Assembly: GCA_002221725.1 (NCBI GenBank)
Contig: NJFT01000106.1
Span: forward strand, 1-64,000
DNA length: 64,000 nt
From: Scedosporium boydii
Taxonomy: Eukaryota > Ascomycota > Sordariomycetes > Microascales > Microascaceae
Direction of reading: 5' to 3'
The notes under the pieces are model-generated. The model ran no database searches, was not told the DNA's origin, and saw only the letters and a list, made by a program, of their open reading frames with translations. Below, in pieces: positions 57,298 to 64,000 of the stretch. How positions within the stretch are numbered: position 1 is the stretch's first letter; each line of letters opens with the position of its first letter. The translations under genes were made by a program, and so were the position numbers.

Positions 57298-59616
57298 GGG
57301 GGAGGGGGAGGGGAGGGGGAGGAACGCGAGGCATGACATGACATCTTTCTTTTTCGTTGTTCCATATGCATAAGCATCATCATCGTGGTTTTCTCTTTTC
57401 ATGAGCATGGGCGTTCTAGGGTCTAGGGATGGTATGGGTTAGGGGTTAGGGGGATGGTATAGACTACGGCTTAGGCATCACATTACATCATTATCTGATA
57501 CCACAATTGCAACTTCTTTGTCTGAAGATCTCATCATGTGTATGATCCCTGGTGTGAAATTTCATTGGATATTGCTTGTTCTTTGGTGCTTGGAACTGAA
57601 GGGGGGAGCTTCTTGCTGGAGTCGAGAGGTGGAGGAAAGAGGAGAGATTGGGGCGTTGCATCAATATATCATTGACCTGTGTATAACTCTATCTTTTCAA
57701 TGGACACAGTGTTCTCAAGTTGCTTGGCATTGAGGGAGCCTCGTGAGATCTCGAGGTTTCAAGCTGAAGACCCTCGGTTTATCTCATGTATTCTGTATTT
57801 TATCCATTCGGAACTTGAGGCTCTCGTGTCCTTGCTTTACTTGCGTGCTAGTTAATGGTCGCATTCATCATCCATGCTCTCCTCGCGCTCTGTCTGTGGA
57901 AGGCTGGGGAGGCAGCCTTCGACTTGGAAGTAATACTCCTATCGTCAAGGTGAAGATGCTTCCACCAGTGATGACCGAAGAGGCTGTCTCTCCGGCTCGA
58001 ACAGGCGTCCTTTCTACGTCTCCTTATTTTCCGGCAGGCTCTTGTCCACGAAAAAGACGATTACAGCCAAGACATCCGCCAATAATATCTCGGAGGCTTA
58101 GTCGAGTGGTGCATATCTGCGAACGATGGCAACAGACGCTTACACGGGACGAAGTGTGCAGCTGTTGATGGTTTGACGTTGTGGAATCGAACGAATTGGC
58201 AAGCTTGAAATTAGTATAGGTAATTTTTTATTTTTATTTTATTTTTTTATTTTTTTTAATCGATACAGGATCTCGAGTAATGTTCCATTCGATTTAATTT
58301 GCAGCTTGAAGTATTCCAATATATATTACGAATGGTGTCTGTATAAAGGAGGGTTCGCAACGAAGGAAGCCGCGAATAAGATCAAGGATGTATCAAAAAT
58401 TAGTCCGGGGAATCTCGAAACAACAAGATAAGCATGTGACAGAGGAAACTCCCGTCACCGAAGCATTGATGCAGTACTTCGTACTTCGTACTTGTATTAA
58501 GTCGTAGACTCGAACCATGCTCCTCCACGCCGTCACAAGATGACGTTGGATCCCCCTCGCCCGTGCCGTTTATCACCCTCCATCTTACTTGCGTCCGTCT
58601 TACCACCCCAGGATATCCTCGCGGGCCGTCTCCTCTTTCATCAGCACCTTTTTTACTTTCCATGGATGTGTTGGTTATGGTTAGAACTAGTTTAAAATAG
58701 TCACAAAAATTGTATACACGGTCTACTGTATACGTCCCTGTCAAAAGGGGAGGGGGAAGTTCCATGTGAAGAGTCGGAAAATTAGTGTCTACGAGGCGGG
58801 AGACGCCAGAGTCCTCGACACAAACGGCCGAAGGGAAATGGAAACGAAAGATGGAAGATAGGTTTCTGAGTTTCGAATAACGACCATGCCGTATCGATTG
58901 AATATACGCTTTTCACGCCGTTGGAAGTTGAAAAGCGGTGTGCCGTATAAAGTTCTAGTCACAAAACTCTCAAGCCTCCGACTTACACGCACCTCATAAC
59001 CTCACAAAGCTACAATGTATGGAGAAACGGAAAAGAGTACCTTTCGTAATATCGAGTAATTTCTTTGTAATAGTGAGCCCGAAGAGGGAGGTCCAAGCGA
59101 GAAGGAATGTGCACCGGTTGTCCGTGTATTATACGCCCGGTGTAATAATCTTAGTAGTAGTGGTATTCTTTTGGTCACGCTCTCGGACAGAACCAGAAGG
59201 AGACAATGGACGGATCGAAACCCGCGGAAAGGGATGTAGTTTATACGAAGTCGAGGAAAAAGGAGACAGGAAAGAGATGGGATGAACTGTAATTTCTCTG
59301 TTACCGTGATTGTATAGGGCCGGTTTGGGGAAAAGGGCAAGATTGTCCCGAAACCGGCCCGGAACAGCATGGGTAAGTTTCTCATGAGAAGAACGGGGAA
59401 GAGCAGTATCAAAAGAAAGAGGGAAAGAAAGGGACCAAATGGCTGACTCGTGTTCCCGGCGAAGGGATAGTCTGGAAAAAAACGTGGATTCCATGGGTTG
59501 GAGATTGGTGGGAGAAACGGCGGGGGACCACGACGGCTAAAAGGGGAGATTTGGGAGGAGTGGTTTGGTGGTGTGCTGTTATGTTGCATTTCGGGCCGGG
59601 TAACTTTTTTTGATTT

Positions 59617-59636
59617 CTGACTGACTGACTGACTGA
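59617..59636. repeat. CTGA tetranucleotide microsatellite
   Basis: Five perfect CTGA units, followed by a degenerate sixth. Confidence 0.9.
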
Positions 59637-62124
59637 TTGACTCCGTCCTTCCTTCTGGAGGATACTGGTACAGACCGGCGATGATGGGGATGAGAGACGA
59701 CGACTTACATTGCACACCGGTCATGAGGCCAAGCAGTATCAGGGTGCTGAGATTAAATGCGTATACTCTGTCACTCCGGCAATGGTTCCGTGTTCGGAAT
59801 ATGGCAAGATACTCAATGTTCGAAGCATATAACGAACGACCCAATGACGGTCGAGGCTCGTTGCCATGTCGCGTAATATCGACTGCCCCATGTATGCGTA
59901 TTCAATAGCCACACACCGCTGAGAACTGTCACCGCCGAACCTACATGAGCTATACGGTCGATCCCGTGTGCCGCGCGAACAGCTCTGCCGCCGGCAGTAA
60001 CCCCATGAATAATGAGCGGCAGCCAGACTCAGCCTGACGGGTACGGATACGGATAGAAGCTGGTGTTTCCCGCAGGAAAAGCGGGTATAAGCAGCTGCAA
60101 AATCTCGTCGCAGAATTCACTTTAGACGACGCGGGAATGGTTTCTAGACCAAATGACGTCCCGTTGGTGGCCTTGGCAAAAACAGGACACTTTGTGCTCG
60201 TACCTTGCTTGACATTTACCTGCCGTCTTTTCCTTTAGCAAGTCTCGATTGGGAACTACTAATCAATCGATCCAATCACTTGCATCTATCCCCTGTTGAT
60301 CACCTCTGAAGAAGTCGAGACTTGAATCTCAACCTCCAAACCGGTCCCCGGGATGGATCAATTGATGCCGAAGACAAAGATATGCCTTCTGCAATACCAC
60401 TACACTCAACCATGCGAAACCACTACTCCACATGTAGCATCTTAAGCGAAAGGACGAATCCGCCCCCATCTCGCTTCGCTAAAAAACGATCCTTTCCTTT
60501 TCCCGTTTATCCACCACGTGCGAAATGCCTATTCGGGAAATGCAAGATGGGAGAGTTTTACAAAGTAGGAAAGAGGGAAAAAAAAAGTATTGACCAAGGG
60601 GTAGGGAGTCGGGATAAAAGGGAGTTGGGAGTTTTGGGGGCCGGGCGGGAGAAGGAAATGCAAGGCGGTGTTGAGCAGAAGGGATGTTCGAGAAGCAAGG
60701 GCAGACCGGATTACGGGGCAGGACAGCTCTCCTCATGGCCGTTTCTCGATGCCGTCGTCATCCCTACGAAGGACGTTGAGACGTGGAGGCGAGTAAGACC
60801 GGATACCACGCTCTGCTCCACAGAGTGTGGAATGTGATGGCATCAATGAAAACGCAAGGCCGTTGAATAAGTCTCAGAGTCGGAAAAAAAAAAAAAAAAA
60901 GCTGATGAAGAATCGACCGGCAGATGAGGGGCGTCCAGGATGCAACCTCACCACATGCGTCTTCGAAAGGGACAGGAACAATTGATACCATCCTCCCTTT
61001 GGCAGAGCCGAGGCGGGCAAGGGCGGCTGTTTCTGCTGCAAAGTAGCAAGGTACAGCGTTCCACCGATTCTGAGATCGTAAGGCTTCGTTCTCCCCTTGC
61101 CATTATCTACAAGTACTTCGTAGTCTGAGAGAGGCTTTTTGGTTCCAAGAACGCTCTGTCATATCTCAGACCTGCCTCTTCAAGCAAAAAATATTCCGCC
61201 CCAAATGCCGAGTAGAAAAAGACTCAAGTCCTTGGTGGAAAAGTAAAGAAGGGGAAAATATCCGCGGAACGGCAAAAAGAAACAGAAGCTAAACCTCAAG
61301 CAAGTTTCAAAAGGCCCGCCAAGAACGACCTGAAGAACCGTTGAAAAACATCCTTGTTGACCACGAGTCTAGCTTAATCCTTTTGTTTTTTTATTTAGTA
61401 CTTCTGTGAGTGCTCAAATTGCTCGTTACGATGACCCATGCCTTTGGGTAGTAATAGCGGGGCATTATTCTCAATAAGACGCTCAAGGGCAAGGGCAAGG
61501 GCTGGGATTCTATGTAATCTTCATGGATCCTTTTGAGTTGCTGGTGCGATGATCATGATCCGAGGGGAGGGTCCTGCAAGACGGAGAGTTCCTAAGCCCT
61601 TGTCTCCATCCCATGGTCAGGCAAGGACATGGGTCCAGCTCCAGCTTCCTTCGTACTTGTAAACTAGGAGAAGGGAGGGAATACCGGTACGGCTCCGATG
61701 GATCAATATCTGGAGATGAGCGTCTCCCTTGTCGCTTACTTTTACTGATTTGGGCTGCTGTCTTCTCGCAGTCTTTCCAGACCCAGCATAGACCATGCGC
61801 AGGGAATGAGTGGCCGGTGATGCCGATGGGGACACGGAGCAGAGCTCGATCCGACAAGCCGCGAGGTTGGGCTGGAGCAACGGAGAGGCGGACTGAGAGA
61901 GGAGAGAGAGGCGGTGAAGTGTTCTGGCTGGAGACTATGCTACGTATAGTACGCGTAATATTGTCATCAACATTGGCCGGTCAAAGGAGCCCAGGGGCTA
62001 TCAAAGGGTGGAAGAATGTTGTGGGATTATATTACAATGGATTGTAGTATATGCTGGAGCGGGAGGATGGATCTATCCGGTTGCGATTGGACCCTGCCTC
62101 AGTCTCGTCCTCTCTGCTCAAGGA

Positions 62125-62140
62125 TACTTCGTACGAAGTA
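62125..62140. repeat. Perfect 16-nt palindrome TACTTCGTACGAAGTA
   Basis: The sequence equals its own reverse complement. It is one of the recurring TTCGTAC-type motifs of the gene-poor regions. Confidence 0.9.
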
Positions 62141-62282
62141 CATGATGACGACCATGTGTGTGTGGGGGGAAGGATCTGGTAGGGGTTGTACGAAATATGC
62201 GTAATTTGGGAATGGGCGTAAGGACAGAGGACAAAGGATCTCCAGGTGGGTCGCACAGGCGATCATTGATCTTAATAAGCTG

Positions 62283-62318
62283 CAAGTACGAAGTAAGCTA
62301 CGCAATACTTCGTACTTG
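62283..62318. repeat. 13-nt perfect inverted repeat with a 10-nt spacer
   Basis: CAAGTACGAAGTA at 62283-62295 and its exact complement TACTTCGTACTTG at 62306-62318 flank a 10-base spacer. The arms contain the same core motif that is dispersed in this region. Confidence 0.9.
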
Positions 62319-63916
62319 GCACTCCTGTAGGGATCCGGGTCCCTGAGCTTAATATTGCGAAGTCGAGTTCTTCCGGTAGTGGTGATACAACAATGTACAA
62401 GGTATGAAGATGGTTAACTTCGTGTGGTCAATCCGTCACTCTAGTCCGTCAAACAGAACTACGCGGCCGTCCGGCTGAGGGCAAGAACTGGCCAGGATAG
62501 GAGGGCGTAGATGATTATGGCCCGTAGTCTATGTAAACCTCCCCTTTTTTTGACATACCACGTCTTCGTAAATCTGAATGGATTAATTTCAGTATTCTAA
62601 TAATTCCGCTGCCCTTGTGCTGAGGGAATATTGGTGCTCAGATCAACCAATTGAGATACAAAGTACTTGTACGCTCCACGACAGTTGAGATTGGCTCTCG
62701 AGCACGTCCTTCGTACTTCGTACCTCGCACAGCGTCGTATCGTTCCAGTGTACCCTTTGTATTTACTAGGGTAAACCACGTTTTGCCAAGATATTTGGCC
62801 GTTGGCGGGAACCCTTCTGGAACAAGTCCATCGAACGAAAGCCCCAGTGCCTCTCTCCATCTCCAGCCGGCCGCTCGGAATCCTCGTGCTGCAGCCATCC
62901 AGCCATCCAGCCATTGAGACCACGCTGTTCCCGTGTGACTCCAATTGATGTTATAAGTGGGGGCAGACGGGGAGATTGCAACGGCACAGGAACATGGGGC
63001 GGCGCTGGCGACCGAAAGAAAGCAATCATGCGGATGGACAAGAATAGCAGCTGCATTCGACGAGCATGTGAGATCCAGATCAATTGACTCTGCCGCCATC
63101 TACCGAGTACTAAGGACAAGTAGACATTGAGTGTCCTTGCAGACCGTGTCCTCGTCGTTTTGTCTCCAATTCTGTTGCATCGGAGAGTCCCACGATCACG
63201 ACCACGATGCGGAAATGGACGCAAAGGGCCATGGATTTTAGCGTTCCCTTGCCCTAATGCGGAGCTAAACCCGACAAGATGGAGACAGTGGTCGACAGAG
63301 TCTCATATCACGTCACAAACCTCTGTTTCTCGTACCAGAGCTGCAGATGGACGATTACCCATGAAGGCAATGATTAGCATCGCATCCTGGCGCCATGGGG
63401 GAGATTTCTCTGATCCATCGCCAATTCCCGCCGTTGATTTGGCCAATTTCTTGTTCTCCGTACAGGGTAACAGCCTGCAGGGTCGCCATTAAAATCCACT
63501 GCAACAGTGCTAGCCAAGCTGGGTCTGGGCAAATGTTGCCCTTGACTCCACGCAGGTTGGCTGTGCTGCACGTTTTGCCCTCCATGCCCCATTCTCCAAA
63601 CCCCATCTGATGCCATGCCGGCCTCCCCCATTTCAAAAGCTTCGATGGTCGTTCGAGAAGTTTGTGGATCCTGAAGAAACAAGCCCCCGGCCCCTCCTCT
63701 CTGCCCCTCGACCCCTTCCACCCCATTTGTCGTCCAACCCTGTCGCAGAGCAAGCACCAAATAGTGTAGAATTGTTCGAAACTTATTCTAATCAGGTGGG
63801 CTGTTTTCCGAGTTTATTGCCTTTGTGGTTATTATTAGTGTTACTTGGTAAGCCATGCGGTATTATTATTCTCCTTCGGCAACACTTACCGACCCATTCG
63901 ACTGGCTGGGTGGAGC

Positions 63917-64000
63917 TTAGTGGATGCGTACGAAGTCGGCAAAGGTGAATTCGACGCTGGGAATTTGCTCCGTCGGGTCGTTGGTCCCCTTGCCCCCTTC
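63917..64000 (-). CDS. C-terminus of a gene entering from beyond the right edge (unidentified)
   Basis: On the minus strand the last 81 bases before a TAA at 63919..63917 are open without interruption. They encode 27 residues with a natural-looking end (PSVEFTFADFVRIH). Only this fragment lies in the window, so the family cannot be named. It may be a terminal exon. The reading rests on protein-like composition alone and could be chance. Confidence 0.4.
   Translation of the reverse strand, partial: EGGKGTNDPTEQIPSVEFTFADFVRIH

Larger units (their letters stand above)
57298..63916. other. 6.6-kb gene-poor stretch rich in a palindromic TACTTCGTAC motif
   Basis: No coding gene is supported. It contains a short GGGTTAGGGG-type tract near 57436-57453, a five-unit CTGA repeat at 59617-59636, an A17 tract at 60884-60900, and many copies of TACTTCGTAC/GTACGAAGTA between 58474 and 62725. 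These include a perfect 16-nt palindrome and a 13-nt inverted repeat (see findings). The 280-codon minus frame at 59002-59844 has no ATG near its start and no family features. Confidence 0.5.

Noticed and set aside
57436..57453. Telomere-like GGGTTAGGGGTTAGGGGG tract
   Set aside because: Only two imperfect units inside an interior region, too short to call an interstitial telomere.
59002..59844. 280-codon minus-strand open frame
   Set aside because: It begins at a TTG, the first ATG is well inside, and the sequence has no domain or consistent composition. Probably chance.

Overview
This window is nuclear DNA of a filamentous ascomycete (Pezizomycotina, most likely a Sordariomycete). The evidence is short introns of about 55-195 nt with GT...CTAAC...AG signals, a DASH kinetochore subunit (a fungal complex), a nuclear-encoded ATP synthase subunit 9 with mitochondrial presequence, and an intron-containing tRNA. 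Gene order mixes compact housekeeping blocks with long gene-poor gaps. No intact transposon, CRISPR array or rRNA was seen.

Left part (1-25.5 kb): the 5' part of DASH subunit SPC34 (minus, cut by the window edge); a disordered acidic protein of unknown function (minus, 2762-3796); a 5.7-kb gap; TAF12 (plus, 9501-11925) of TFIID/SAGA; a decayed-looking gene (12690-13704); the proteasome lid subunit RPN3 (plus, 15855-17883); a MYST histone acetyltransferase close to Sas2 (minus, 19361-21482); and a leucine-rich-repeat protein with an acidic tail (minus, 23320-25488).

Middle (25.5-46 kb): a 7.3-kb gap, then a dense block: ATP9 (plus), an alpha/beta-hydrolase-like membrane protein (minus), a RINT1/Tip20-type vesicle-tethering subunit (plus), a mitochondrial carrier (minus), tRNA-Arg(CCG) with an intron, an FMP25-like mitochondrial RCC1-repeat protein (minus), and COG3 (plus). 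The FMP25-like gene and COG3 diverge from a promoter region of 344 bp.

Right part (46-64 kb): the most unusual gene, a four-exon, 1184-residue protein (minus, 47022-50819) with a P-loop NTPase region, a PD-(D/E)xK-like nuclease signature and a basic, nuclear-localisation-like C-terminal tail. This architecture resembles that described for Crinkler-RHS (CR)-type proteins. It is followed by an NmrA/EasG-like NAD(P)-binding protein (minus), a 3.4-kb gap, a classical protein tyrosine phosphatase (plus, 55594-57297), and a 6.6-kb gene-poor stretch. That stretch is rich in a short palindromic motif related to TACTTCGTAC. The last 84 bases are the C-terminus of a gene entering from the right.

Functionally the conserved genes are housekeeping: chromosome segregation, transcription and chromatin, proteolysis, ER-Golgi tethering and mitochondria. 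Exon coordinates were deduced by reading splice signals and protein frame by eye. Family names come from recognition of motifs, not from a database search.
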